Below, in pieces: positions 9,567-18,626 of a stretch of 64,000 bases of DNA. The translations under genes and the position numbers were made by a program. Under the pieces are notes generated by a model. It worked only from the letters and a program-made list of their open reading frames with translations. It was not told where the DNA came from and did no database searches. How positions within the stretch are numbered: position 1 is the first letter of the stretch; every line of letters begins with the position of its first letter. The stretch covers positions 1 through 64,000 of IMG/VR virus record IMGVR_UViG_3300031963_000027; one strand, given 5' to 3'. The DNA is from a virus.

Positions 9567-9740
9567 ATGTTAAGTCCAGAACAAAGAGCTTTGTATAGAT
9601 CTCAGTTAATTGCTTATTACTTTAATAAGCAAAAGAATAAAGATGAAAATACTATGGCTAAAATTAGAAGGCAGATTGTTAATCAAGATGATAAAGCATT
9701 AACTGATAATTATAATTTAATTCCTGACATGCCTAAATGA
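9567..9740 (+). CDS. Unknown 57-residue basic protein
   Basis: I start this gene at ATG 9567, just after the clamp stop. The product begins MLSPEQRALYRSQLIAYYF and is rich in Lys, Arg and Gln. No domain is recognised. The stop TGA overlaps the next start (ATGA), indicating coupled translation. Confidence 0.6.
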   Translation: MLSPEQRALYRSQLIAYYFNKQKNKDENTMAKIRRQIVNQDDKALTDNYNLIPDMPK

Positions 9741-9952
9741 AAAATGAATTATTAGTTCAACTATTAGACTCTAAATTGCATACAGATCAAGCAGCAATAG
9801 TTGAACAAGCTTTACTAGATATCTTAATTAATGAGAGAGCAGAAACTGCCCTTGTTAGAATAAAAGATGAAGTATATAGAGAAGTAGAAGATATGTCTAG
9901 ACAAGATATTATTAACTTGTTAAAGGAAAAATTAGAATGTCATGATGAATAA
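9737..9952 (+). CDS. Unknown 71-residue helical protein
   Basis: A short, acidic, helical protein (LLDSKLHTDQAAIVEQ followed by amphipathic helices). It resembles the next gene product in length and general layout: both start with a helix around LL..L.t.q and end in a helix before the C-terminus. The two may be distant paralogues. Function is unknown. Confidence 0.6.
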   Translation: MKNELLVQLLDSKLHTDQAAIVEQALLDILINERAETALVRIKDEVYREVEDMSRQDIINLLKEKLECHDE

Positions 9953-10166
9953 TACAACATTAAGTATTAACTTGCTTAAAGAATTATTAAATACTGATTT
10001 AACTTCAGAGCAGCTTAAATTATTAGATACATTTTTAATTGATAATCTAGTTAAAGATGCAGTAGATCCTTTTAAACAAAGGATTGAAAAAAGTGTTATA
10101 ACTGGCGCTAGAGCAATGACACATGATATTAAAACTGATGAACTAATAAAATATTTAGGTATTTAA
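9942..10166 (+). CDS. Unknown 74-residue helical protein
   Basis: This gene overlaps the preceding one by 11 bases. Its product has INLLKELLNTDLTSEQLK and a later KQRIEKSVITGAR helix, echoing the arrangement of the previous protein. No catalytic or binding motif is visible. It lies in the replication operon between the clamp and UDG-like genes. Confidence 0.6.
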   Translation: MMNNTTLSINLLKELLNTDLTSEQLKLLDTFLIDNLVKDAVDPFKQRIEKSVITGARAMTHDIKTDELIKYLGI

Positions 10167-10167
10167 A

Positions 10168-10797
10168 TTGACTTATAGAGCTATAGGATTACCTAATACT
10201 TGTTCTAATTGTCATTTATCTAATCCCAGAATACCACCAATTTGGGGGCAAGCAGAAATACCTCTTAGTAATATAAGAGGTATTATTATATCTGCTTATA
10301 GTGGCAAAGAAGAAGAGAAAGAAAAGAAAGTATTAGTTGAAGCGCCTGGATATTTGAATGCTGGTGGATTTCTTAGAAGAGTTATTAGAAGTATTACAGA
10401 TGATATTGATATAGATAATAACTTCTTTTTTACAAATGCTCTTAGTTGTAGTGTTAAAAACAATAAGAAGGAAACAAAAACTTGTATAGAGAAGTGTGGT
10501 AATTGGACACAGTTTGAAATATCTAAATGTAATAGTAAAGCTCCAATATTAGTGGCTTCTTCAGAGGCTGTTACTCAATTATTTGGTAGTAAAGCTAGTA
10601 TAAGTAAGCTAAGAAATGAAGTAGGATTGACATATGCTGGCAGACCATGTGTGGTTACTTGGAATCCAATTACTCCTCTTAGATACTTGCCAAAGAATGA
10701 AGATGAAACTCCTGTTTTACCAGTGCCAATATATAGTCATACTTGGTTATTTAAACAGGATATGATAAGATTTTTAACTTTGGCTGGAGTTATATGA
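10168..10797 (+). CDS. Uracil-DNA glycosylase-like protein
   Basis: The start is a TTG at 10168, directly after the previous stop. The 209-residue product has an N-terminal CSNCHLSN pair, then EAPGYLNAGGFLRRV and FFTNALSCSVKNNKKET, and a second Cys pair (TCIEKC). The order G...G..LR, TN...C and four cysteines resembles the Fe-S family 4/5 uracil-DNA glycosylases. It may remove uracil or act as a DNA-binding UDG-fold replication protein. The Cys set suggests a 4Fe-4S cluster. Activity is inferred. Confidence 0.7.
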   Translation: MTYRAIGLPNTCSNCHLSNPRIPPIWGQAEIPLSNIRGIIISAYSGKEEEKEKKVLVEAPGYLNAGGFLRRVIRSITDDIDIDNNFFFTNALSCSVKNNKKETKTCIEKCGNWTQFEISKCNSKAPILVASSEAVTQLFGSKASISKLRNEVGLTYAGRPCVVTWNPITPLRYLPKNEDETPVLPVPIYSHTWLFKQDMIRFLTLAGVI

Positions 10798-11846
10798 TTA
10801 ATTGGAATGATTATAAGGGACAATCTAATGCTGTTTCTTATATGAAGAAATGTGTTAGTAAGAATAGGTTTCCTTCTGCATTGCTTATTACTGGGCCACC
10901 AGGGGTGGGTAAAAGTTTATTAACAGAGTTAAGTATTAGATCTTTATTGTGTTCTAGTAAGGAAGAAAAGCCTTGTGGAGAATGTGTTTATTGTAATACT
11001 AATATTAGAGAGTTAGATAATGTTAAATGGAGACAGATATCTAACTTAGATGGCATGACAGACTTATTGGGTGAAATAAACCTCTGGGCTAAAGAAGCAC
11101 CTTTATATTTAAATGATATTGGCTTTACCAGAAAGTTTGTTGTGTTAGATGAAATACAGTTGTTAAATAGTACTCACATACAAAGTCTGTTAGGTTATAT
11201 AGATACAACTCCTGAAACAACCACTTGGATTCTTATATCAATGGATCTAAGTAAGCTATCTAATACAATCTTAGATGCTTTATCTAGTAGATGTAAGGAG
11301 CTAGAATTAAATAGTCATACAACTAAAGACTGTATTGATTATGTGTTGGATAACTGGCCATATAACTACAAAGATGCAAAACTATTAGCTCTATTATCTG
11401 ATGGTAATATGAGAAAAATTAGTAGTCTGATAGAGTATTGTGCAGGAGTTGATAGTACTAGAAGTATTAGCAACATCCTTATTGGTGGAGCTACAGATAG
11501 ACAATCTTTTTGGCACGCTTTATATAATAAAAACTATAAAGCCGCAATTAATATTTGTGAATTGTGGTTGAGAAATACAAATCCAACAGTGCTGCTTAAG
11601 ATATTAATAGATGATATAATAGAACAAATTACTAATAATCCTTCAGTAGATTTAATACATGATTTAGATCTATTAATTAAATATAATTCAAACAATATTA
11701 AAGTCTCTTTACCAAACTATATAAGTTTGTTAAGAGGTTTCAAACAACAAGAAAATAGAGAAGTTATCCAAAAGATAAGAACTTTAGATAGCTTTTATAG
11801 TTTTAAATCGTTGGAGGATTATTATATTGAGCATTGTATATATTAA
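10794..11846 (+). CDS. Clamp loader AAA+ ATPase (DnaX/HolB-like)
   Basis: The 350-residue protein has Walker A TGPPGVGKS near residues 33-42, a zinc-binding set CSSKEEKPCGECVYC (53-67) and a Walker B VVLDEIQLL near 118. This arrangement is that of bacterial DnaX and delta-prime clamp loader subunits. It would open and load the sliding clamp encoded upstream. An SRC-like motif appears as ALSSRCKEL, the arginine finger in clamp loaders. The gene overlaps both neighbours, so it is part of one operon. Confidence 0.88.
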   Translation: MINWNDYKGQSNAVSYMKKCVSKNRFPSALLITGPPGVGKSLLTELSIRSLLCSSKEEKPCGECVYCNTNIRELDNVKWRQISNLDGMTDLLGEINLWAKEAPLYLNDIGFTRKFVVLDEIQLLNSTHIQSLLGYIDTTPETTTWILISMDLSKLSNTILDALSSRCKELELNSHTTKDCIDYVLDNWPYNYKDAKLLALLSDGNMRKISSLIEYCAGVDSTRSISNILIGGATDRQSFWHALYNKNYKAAINICELWLRNTNPTVLLKILIDDIIEQITNNPSVDLIHDLDLLIKYNSNNIKVSLPNYISLLRGFKQQENREVIQKIRTLDSFYSFKSLEDYYIEHCIY

Positions 11847-12519
11847 ATCCTCTGAGGATTTATACTTTTGCTATAAGTATAATCCTATTATAATTACTAC
11901 TACTGTTGAAGCTAATTATATTGATAATATAAATAGAAGCAGCCCTTCTTATAATGATGAAGGGCTTATAAATTATAGTTGCTATTTAATAAGAAAGTAT
12001 AAAGGAAAGCTTGTACAACATAAATCAAATAATCTAATATTTGTTGTTGATGATAAGCTATCTAAAAGTAGGTTGGGCTTTAGTGACTTTAATTATTTAT
12101 TGCAAGATAAGTTAGAACTATTTGATTTGGCAGGGTTTAACTTTTTTACTGATCTATGTAAAAAATGGTCTAACCCTAAAAAATGGGTAGAAGAATTAGA
12201 ATATTTGGAGTCTTTAAATGAAGTAATAACTGTTAAGACTTTAAATATTTTATATGTTAATAGTAGAGTAGATGTGTGGAAATATCTCAATTCTATTGGT
12301 AGAGATGGTAATAATTATAGCCTTATTTTAAGTTTGGAATCTAATACTTTGTGGTATTTATTTATGATAAAAGGTGTACTAAGCACCGTTAGAAATATAG
12401 ATCCACAGGTTTTATCTTATTTTGAGTTGTTAAAACTAAGAGTGTTAGATAATAATTTGAGTCTTAAGTTTGCATTAATTTACTTAGAAATATATGCACA
12501 AACAAGAGAACAATTTTAA
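11827..12519 (+). CDS. Unknown 230-residue protein, possible clamp-loader partner
   Basis: The start is TTG at 11827, inside the clamp loader gene, reading MSIVYIKSSED. The product is aromatic-rich with a helical C-terminal half. Its position right after the AAA+ loader and its size suggest a delta-like subunit that has lost its ATPase motifs, but no Walker or collar signature is clear. Treat the role as an inference from context. Confidence 0.55.
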   Translation: MSIVYIKSSEDLYFCYKYNPIIITTTVEANYIDNINRSSPSYNDEGLINYSCYLIRKYKGKLVQHKSNNLIFVVDDKLSKSRLGFSDFNYLLQDKLELFDLAGFNFFTDLCKKWSNPKKWVEELEYLESLNEVITVKTLNILYVNSRVDVWKYLNSIGRDGNNYSLILSLESNTLWYLFMIKGVLSTVRNIDPQVLSYFELLKLRVLDNNLSLKFALIYLEIYAQTREQF

Positions 12520-12521
12520 TA

Positions 12522-13673
12522 ATGGCTGAAACTATTGCACAAGTAGATGAATTTATGAGACTAGCTGCTGAGCTAGGTATTGAAGATACATCTAGTAAGA
12601 CTAATATTAGTACTGGAAAGAAGGATTTTGGTGGAATTACACCTTATAATATAGTTCCTAAAGATTTCTATAAGGTTACAAAGCAAAAAGTATTTACCTT
12701 TGAATATCCCTATGTTAAGGCTTCTACACCTGAACAAGAAGCTAGTGGTAAGAATTTACTAACAGCCTTCTATGATAAAGAGTTAGATAGAGAAATTGTG
12801 CCAACTTCTATCAAAGGTTATGCTGTAGAGTTTAATGATAGACATAGTTTGAGTGAGTTTAGTGATGGAAAATATACTAACTATTGTTCTGTTATTGGAC
12901 AAAAGGTAGGAGATATGGTTACCAATGAACCAATCATTGTTCCAGTTAAATGGATGTATAGCAAGGGAAGTACTACTGGACATAGAATTCCTAGTGATTC
13001 ATTTGCTAATCAAAATGCAGTTGGTTCTAATGGCATGTTATGTGTTGATTGTATTAAACAAGGATGCAATCAAAACTTGGCAAAAGATGGTAAGCCAAAC
13101 TGGTGTAAAGAAAAGGGTGTAGTAGTTATGTATATAACACACCTTGGAGTATTTAATAAGAAGTCTCAGTCAGTTGTTTATACTGCAGTCTCTGATATTT
13201 TCTTTGCAAGTAGTTGGGATTTAGCTGCAAAGAATCAAACAGCTATTAGAATGAACTTTATTCCTACTTATATTGATTTGAGTGGTTCTCATATTCAAGG
13301 CTCCTTTGCTGATCCTGCTACAAATCAAGAAGCAATTGATGGCTTTGGTGGCTTCTTTGAAAAGGTAAAGAAAGCATCTGCTGCTTCTAACTTCTTTAAC
13401 TTGATTCAATGGAAATTAGAAGTTAATGTATTTAATAAGCCTGGTCAAAGCTATTCAACTCTGTCTTTTAATTCAGATGGTGGATATGATACTGCTGAAT
13501 TAGGTCTTATTGTACAACACTGGAAAGCTAATAAGCCTGAGTTTGTATTACAAGAAGTACCATTTAATAAGTTTACTACAGAGTTAAGAGGAAACTATGC
13601 ACCTCCTTCTGAAGAAGAAGTTAAAGAACAAAAAGAACAAACAGAAGCTAAGTTAGACATAAGTAATTTTTAA
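12522..13673 (+). CDS. Conserved phage protein with Cys4 site, possible ssDNA-binding role
   Basis: The 383-residue protein contains CVDCIKQGCNQ, then NWCKEKGVVVMY, a compact set of cysteines that could bind zinc, followed by beta-rich sequence and an acidic, Glu/Lys-rich C-terminal tail. This is the layout of phage single-stranded DNA-binding proteins such as gp32 (zinc site plus acidic tail), but sequence similarity is not evident to me. It sits between clamp loader and helicase genes. Confidence 0.6.
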   Translation: MAETIAQVDEFMRLAAELGIEDTSSKTNISTGKKDFGGITPYNIVPKDFYKVTKQKVFTFEYPYVKASTPEQEASGKNLLTAFYDKELDREIVPTSIKGYAVEFNDRHSLSEFSDGKYTNYCSVIGQKVGDMVTNEPIIVPVKWMYSKGSTTGHRIPSDSFANQNAVGSNGMLCVDCIKQGCNQNLAKDGKPNWCKEKGVVVMYITHLGVFNKKSQSVVYTAVSDIFFASSWDLAAKNQTAIRMNFIPTYIDLSGSHIQGSFADPATNQEAIDGFGGFFEKVKKASAASNFFNLIQWKLEVNVFNKPGQSYSTLSFNSDGGYDTAELGLIVQHWKANKPEFVLQEVPFNKFTTELRGNYAPPSEEEVKEQKEQTEAKLDISNF

Positions 13674-14863
13674 TGAATAATAAAGTATTAGATTTATCTA
13701 ATACTTCTTTTAAGGGGGAGCTATTAAACTCCCCCTTACCTTTTATAAAAGGTTGGACTTCTAACTTATATTTACATCAAATGGAGTCTATAGTAGAAGT
13801 ATTAACTAAGGGTAGTGGTGTTTTAAAACTAACAACTGGTACAGGCAAAACTAGAATAATTGCAGAACTGTGTAGAAAAACACAAGTAAAACATATATTA
13901 GTTGTTGTTAGTAAGATAGACTTATTAGTTCAAATAAATGATGTCTTGGTTGACTATCTAAAAGATACAAACTTAACTATAACAACTATTGGTGATGGTA
14001 ATAAATATCCTATATGGGCTAATATTACTGTGGGTTTAGTTGGTACTTTAACTAAGATTAATAATTTAGATTTAATTGATTATGTCATATATGATGAGTG
14101 TCATAAATATATAAATCAGTCTGGCATTGATTTATATAATATGTTAGTTAATGTTAAATGTATTACAGCTTTATCAGCTACTCCATATACAGAAGATGTA
14201 GAAACTAATAACTTAATTACTAAGTTATATGGTCCTTTATTATATGAACTAACGGAGAAACAAGCTATTGCATTAGGTTGTATATCTACTCCAAAAATTA
14301 ATATATATAAGGCTCCAATTGGTTATTGTAGTCGTAAGTTTATTAACTGTACCTTTAGTAATTTTGCTTATAATAAACAAATAGATAGTCTAATTATAAA
14401 TAATAAGGGCAGAAATGATCTTATTGTTGAACTAGTTCAACTTGATAAGTCTACTGTTATTATTGTTAATAAGGTTAATACTGAAAAGAATAATCATGCG
14501 GTAATATTAAAAGATTTAATAGAAAAAGCTTATCCACATAAACTTGTATACATTGTTAAAGGTGGAGATACAAAAGGACTTAGTAGTATAAGCAACCCTA
14601 ATTGTATATTAATTGCAGGCCCTAATATAATAACTGAAGGAACAGACATGCCTTCATTAGAAGTAGTTGTATTAGCTGCAGCTAACTCTTCTCCAACATT
14701 GTTATTACAAAGAGTTGGTAGAGTTTTAAGAAAGAGTTTTACTAAAACATATGGGGAAGTTATAGACTTTATAGATCCTATTGGCTGGCCTGCAAGCCAA
14801 AGTAAAAAGAGAATAGATACATATACTGAAGTATATGGTAAAGAAAATATAGTATTTCATTAG
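13673..14863 (+). CDS. SF2 helicase, UvsW-like
   Basis: The 396-residue protein has Walker A TTGTGKT near residue 60, a DEAH-type box YDECHKYI, SATPYTED (motif III) and QRVGRVLRKS (motif VI). It is an ATP-dependent SF2 helicase of the UvsW/RecG-like phage type, likely involved in branch migration and fork restart. It overlaps the previous gene by one base. A strong hairpin lies at codons 14-22. The stop is TAG 14861-14863. Confidence 0.88.
   Translation: MNNKVLDLSNTSFKGELLNSPLPFIKGWTSNLYLHQMESIVEVLTKGSGVLKLTTGTGKTRIIAELCRKTQVKHILVVVSKIDLLVQINDVLVDYLKDTNLTITTIGDGNKYPIWANITVGLVGTLTKINNLDLIDYVIYDECHKYINQSGIDLYNMLVNVKCITALSATPYTEDVETNNLITKLYGPLLYELTEKQAIALGCISTPKINIYKAPIGYCSRKFINCTFSNFAYNKQIDSLIINNKGRNDLIVELVQLDKSTVIIVNKVNTEKNNHAVILKDLIEKAYPHKLVYIVKGGDTKGLSSISNPNCILIAGPNIITEGTDMPSLEVVVLAAANSSPTLLLQRVGRVLRKSFTKTYGEVIDFIDPIGWPASQSKKRIDTYTEVYGKENIVFH
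13712..13737 (+). promoter_or_regulatory. GC-rich hairpin early in helicase gene
   Basis: AAGGGGGAG (13712-13720) pairs perfectly with CTCCCCCTT (13729-13737) around an 8-base loop. In this AT-rich genome a run of five G:C pairs 40 bases after a start codon stands out. It could slow translation or act as a transcription attenuator. No U-run follows. Confidence 0.45.
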
Positions 14864-14928
14864 AAGATTTATTATAAAAATATTAAGTGGTTATTAAGGA
14901 TGTTAAATATTTAAATATAAAAGTACTA

Positions 14929-16113
14929 ATGAATACTACAATAAAGGTTGTAACTGGTCCTAGTGGCAGTGGTAAAAGTTTTAAGCTTAAGCAAGAGATG
15001 AGTATTAATAATCTTAGATTGACAGCTAGTACTGGAATTGCTAGTGTAAATTTAAGTGAAAGTGCTTGTACTATTCATTCTTTGTTAGGTGCCATTGATT
15101 CAACAAATCTACTTAAGTCTTTTGTTTCAGGTAAGCTAACAAAAAGATTAAACAACTTATTTGAAGATTATAATGGTATTGCAATTGATGAGTTTGGCAT
15201 GTTACCTAGGGACTATATTGATACTTTGATTAAAGTATTAGATATGTATGGAGGTACAACACATAGAAGTCTAGAGTTATACTTGACTGGAGATATTGCT
15301 CAACTACCACCTGTTAAAGGAGAGCCATACTTTAAAAGTATGTATAAAGATAGATTCAATACTGAAGTACTAACAGTTATACATAGACAAACAAATAAAG
15401 ATTTTCAAGACGCTTTAAATGATCTAAGACTCGGAAAGACACAGAAGATAAAACAAATGTTATTAGATAATAATTGTTTTGTTAAAGACATTGAATCAGA
15501 TTTTTTAGGCATAACTTTATTTAGTACTAAAGCTAAAGTTGAAGCCTATAACTTAGCTAGACTAAAGGCGATTGATAACTATCAAGAGTATACTTATAAA
15601 GGATATAAGTTAGGTAAGGTTGATAATAGTTGGAATTCTTTTCTAGATCCTGTTGTGTTAAAGGTTGGAGTATTAGTTAGATGTATTACAAATACTGTAA
15701 CTGATGGGGGCCTTATAGCTAATGGAGATATGGGGGTTGTTGAAGAGTTATTTAAGGATAGTGTTCTTGTTAATTTACTTAGAACTGGCAAATCTATATT
15801 AGTTAAATATGTAAAGAAGAAGGTGTTAAATCCTGATACTATGTTAGAAGAAGGTAGTATTAACTATATCCCTCTAAGACTAAGTTTTGCTTGTACCATT
15901 CATAGTACACAAGGAATAACTACAGATGCTTTACAAATTAGTATGGGCCAACAAGATACCTTTATGGGTAGAACAAGTGGCATGGCATATGTAGGGCTTT
16001 CTAGAAATACTAATATAGAAAATATTAGAGTTATTGGTAATCCAGATTATTTTGAGAGCTGCTGTTTCATTGATCCAGAATACTTAAGGTTTATAAGTGG
16101 GAAATCTAATTAA
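14929..16113 (+). CDS. SF1B helicase, Dda/RecD-like
   Basis: I start at ATG 14929 because it gives the usual short N-terminus before Walker A (MNTTIKVVTGPSGSGKS); an upstream GTG at 14887 is open but less likely. Other motifs are AIDEFGMLP (motif II), TGDIAQLPPV (motif III) and CTIHSTQGIT with YVGLSRN (motifs V and VI). The 394-residue protein is a 5'-3' helicase like T4 Dda, used in origin opening and clearing proteins from forks. It overlaps the primase gene. Confidence 0.88.
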   Translation: MNTTIKVVTGPSGSGKSFKLKQEMSINNLRLTASTGIASVNLSESACTIHSLLGAIDSTNLLKSFVSGKLTKRLNNLFEDYNGIAIDEFGMLPRDYIDTLIKVLDMYGGTTHRSLELYLTGDIAQLPPVKGEPYFKSMYKDRFNTEVLTVIHRQTNKDFQDALNDLRLGKTQKIKQMLLDNNCFVKDIESDFLGITLFSTKAKVEAYNLARLKAIDNYQEYTYKGYKLGKVDNSWNSFLDPVVLKVGVLVRCITNTVTDGGLIANGDMGVVEELFKDSVLVNLLRTGKSILVKYVKKKVLNPDTMLEEGSINYIPLRLSFACTIHSTQGITTDALQISMGQQDTFMGRTSGMAYVGLSRNTNIENIRVIGNPDYFESCCFIDPEYLRFISGKSN

Positions 16114-17266
16114 TGATATTAAAAATAAGGTAAAAATAAGTGATCTATTATCAACAGGATATAGTAAAAGAATAGACTGTCCTTGCTGTAAAAGGATTAA
16201 ATCTGCCTCTGTAATAAATAATGAGTTTGTATACTGTTATAGTGCTTCTTGTAACTTTAAAGCAGATGTAATTGCTCTAAATGCTCTTCTAACTTTTGGT
16301 GATAAAGATAGACTTAAAGACTCTATAAAAGATTTAACAACTAAGTTTAATATAGCAAGAAGAAACTCTTTATCAGAAGAAGATAAGCAAAAGAATTTAT
16401 TTTATACAAGCATAAACAGTATTTATATTAATGATCTAAAAGGGCCCTCTTTAAACTATTTAGTTAATAGAGGTCTTACAAAAGATGTAATAGATATAAT
16501 AGGTATTGGTTATGCTACTGGCACTTCTCTTAGAGGTGAATTTAATAGATCAGATTTAATTAAATATGGTTTATTCAAAAACAATAAAGAGTTTTTTATT
16601 GATAGGATAATCTTCCCTTTAATGTCAAATAAGATTGAATCTTTTGTTGGTAGATATGTTGGACCAGAAAATGATTTTATACCTAGATATAAGAACCTTC
16701 AAACTAGTATAAGTACATTAATATTAGAACAATTTATAGATCTATATAATAGTAATAGTATTTACATTGCTGAAGGTTTTATGGATACTATTTCTTTATA
16801 TCAATTAGGTATGCAGTCTGTAGGAATATTAGGTGTTCAAGGTTTATTAAATCATATTAGTAAACTTAAAAAATTTAATAATATATGCTTTTGTTTTGAT
16901 AGTGATAAAGATGAAAGAGGTAACTATAAATCTTATAATTGTTTAATTCCTCAAATAATAAATCTGATTATACTAAATCCTAAAAATAACTATTATGTAT
17001 TTTTACCTGATGGAGCAAAGGATATTAATGAGTTATTATGTAAGGGGCTTTTAACAAAAGAGCTAGTTGAATCTAAAAAGATTAGATTTAATGACTTTCT
17101 TGTTCAGTTGTATATTGATGATTTATCTAAGCATGTTGAACTTATTAAATTAATAGAAGTAACTAATGACGAGGCTAATAGAGAAGTAATGTATAATAGT
17201 GTAGGAAAAACTAACTATCAATATGCTACTAAAATATTAGACTTTTATGACTCCAAACATTATTAA
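16097..17266 (+). CDS. dnaG: DnaG-type primase
   Basis: The start is GTG 16097. The N-terminus has a zinc ribbon (CPCCKRIK ... CYSASCNFK) and the centre has a TOPRIM domain: YIAEGFMDTISL (Glu) and FCFDSDKDERG (DxD). At 389 residues it lacks the C-terminal helicase-binding domain of bacterial DnaG, as many phage primases do. It makes RNA primers for lagging-strand synthesis. No separate DnaB-like helicase is seen in this window. Confidence 0.9.
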   Translation: MGNLINDIKNKVKISDLLSTGYSKRIDCPCCKRIKSASVINNEFVYCYSASCNFKADVIALNALLTFGDKDRLKDSIKDLTTKFNIARRNSLSEEDKQKNLFYTSINSIYINDLKGPSLNYLVNRGLTKDVIDIIGIGYATGTSLRGEFNRSDLIKYGLFKNNKEFFIDRIIFPLMSNKIESFVGRYVGPENDFIPRYKNLQTSISTLILEQFIDLYNSNSIYIAEGFMDTISLYQLGMQSVGILGVQGLLNHISKLKKFNNICFCFDSDKDERGNYKSYNCLIPQIINLIILNPKNNYYVFLPDGAKDINELLCKGLLTKELVESKKIRFNDFLVQLYIDDLSKHVELIKLIEVTNDEANREVMYNSVGKTNYQYATKILDFYDSKHY

Positions 17267-17930
17267 TTGTATATCAGTTCAGTGTGGATCTGCTGATGAT
17301 TTATATATACCTTTTGTATTAATTGCAGTGTCTATTAAAGAAGATGAACATGTAATAAACTTAATTAATAATCTATTAAGACCAAGATTACAAAAGATGT
17401 GCGTCTATGAACATAGAGTATTACATAGGTTATATCCTCACTACTTAATTATAATAAATGAGATTATAAGTAGAAATTTATTAACTCACTCTTGTGTTGA
17501 TCTAGTATTTGATGATGAAGTTTCTTTTTACAGTAATATGTGGGAAGTTACTTTTAAAAGGTTTAATAGATTAAAAAAGACTTTAAATAAAGAAGGTTTA
17601 AACTATTATTATTTTAGTGTTAAGAATGAACATATAGTTAAAGATAGTTATAGCTTTACTCAAATAATAAATGGAGATACACATCCTTATATGTTATTTA
17701 CATATTTCTGGTCTTTATTACTTAGACTAGAAAAGATAAGATTAGATTGTGTTTTATTAGGTGTTCCTAGATTTACCATAAATGAAGTATCAAAGCTTGG
17801 CTTATTTCCCAAATGTATAATGAAAGAAAGAACTAAAGTTGTTCTGATTAATGCTTCTATAAAGAATAGATTAAAACAATGTCCCTTGTGGATGGCTAAT
17901 AATTATTTAAGGAATAGTAGAAATAAATGA
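17247..17930 (+). CDS. Unknown 227-residue protein
   Basis: This gene overlaps the primase gene by 20 bases. The product is rich in aromatic and basic residues and appears helical in its second half. Size and position are compatible with a helicase loader or primase partner, but no motif shows it. It ends in TGA overlapping the next ATG. Confidence 0.55.
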   Translation: MTPNIINCISVQCGSADDLYIPFVLIAVSIKEDEHVINLINNLLRPRLQKMCVYEHRVLHRLYPHYLIIINEIISRNLLTHSCVDLVFDDEVSFYSNMWEVTFKRFNRLKKTLNKEGLNYYYFSVKNEHIVKDSYSFTQIINGDTHPYMLFTYFWSLLLRLEKIRLDCVLLGVPRFTINEVSKLGLFPKCIMKERTKVVLINASIKNRLKQCPLWMANNYLRNSRNK

Positions 17931-18310
17931 ACCCAAAAGTTAATAAGCTACTAAGTTTTTTAACACTGCAGCCTAGAACCAATGCATTAAATTGTTTTAT
18001 TGGTTATGTAAATTTATTAAATTTTGTAGACGAAGAGATAACATGGGATTATGTTATTGATCATATAATCAAAATTGATAAAGCAGTTCTTGATATATTT
18101 GAAAAGGATATAAATAAGGATCTTCTAAAGCAATATGGTGTTATATTTAATGATTGTTATAATTTTATTAATGAAGAAGAACCTATAAGCTTTATAAAAG
18201 AAGCGGCATTTAATAATGTTAGGGTTGCTAATATACAAGATTACATAGCATATTTAGTAGCTCGGAGACTGTTATTAAATGAGTATGAAAAAGATAAAGC
18301 AGTTGGTTGA
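17927..18310 (+). CDS. Unknown 127-residue helical protein
   Basis: The protein is acidic and predicted to be mostly helical, with no recognisable motif. ATGA overlap with the upstream gene suggests coupled translation in the replication operon. The next gene starts within its last 11 codons. Confidence 0.55.
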   Translation: MNPKVNKLLSFLTLQPRTNALNCFIGYVNLLNFVDEEITWDYVIDHIIKIDKAVLDIFEKDINKDLLKQYGVIFNDCYNFINEEEPISFIKEAAFNNVRVANIQDYIAYLVARRLLLNEYEKDKAVG

Positions 18311-18626
18311 CAAAGATAAACTAATAAAAGAAAATTGTTTAGTTAATCAGGCTGAGTTTGGAGGTGTTCCTAAAGATGTAGAACACGCTCAAAGAAGAAG
18401 TGATTTGAGAGCAATCCCAATTGAATATATTTGGATTGCTATTGTATATGGCACTAAAAAGAGGGCTATAAAGGCCCTCTCTTTTACTATTTATGATAAG
18501 GATTTAATAAATACTAAATATATTAAATATATAAGTACATTGAGAGGAGTGTGTGTAATTATTGATTATGATAATTATATTATTACTACTTATTGGTTAT
18601 TTAAAGCTAAAAGAAGATTTAATTAA
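18279..18626 (+). CDS. Unknown 115-residue protein, last gene of replication block
   Basis: The product is basic with a beta-rich second half (YISTLRGVCVIIDYDNYIITTYW). It converges on the minus-strand fibre gene, sharing 4 bases at their 3' ends. A GAGGGC/GCCCTC hairpin lies inside its reading frame at 18461-18479. Function is unknown. Confidence 0.55.
   Translation: MSMKKIKQLVDKDKLIKENCLVNQAEFGGVPKDVEHAQRRSDLRAIPIEYIWIAIVYGTKKRAIKALSFTIYDKDLINTKYIKYISTLRGVCVIIDYDNYIITTYWLFKAKRRFN
18461..18486 (+). terminator. Possible terminator hairpin inside convergent gene end
   Basis: GAGGGC (18461-18466) pairs with GCCCTC (18474-18479), flanked by A-rich sequence upstream and TCTTTTA downstream, so it could end transcription in either direction. 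It lies within the last plus-strand gene, near convergence with the minus-strand fibre gene. Because it is coding sequence, function is uncertain. Confidence 0.35.

Noticed and set aside
14887-14928. GTG start for the Dda-like helicase
   Set aside because: The ATG at 14929 gives the normal short distance to the P-loop; the extra 14 residues have no support.
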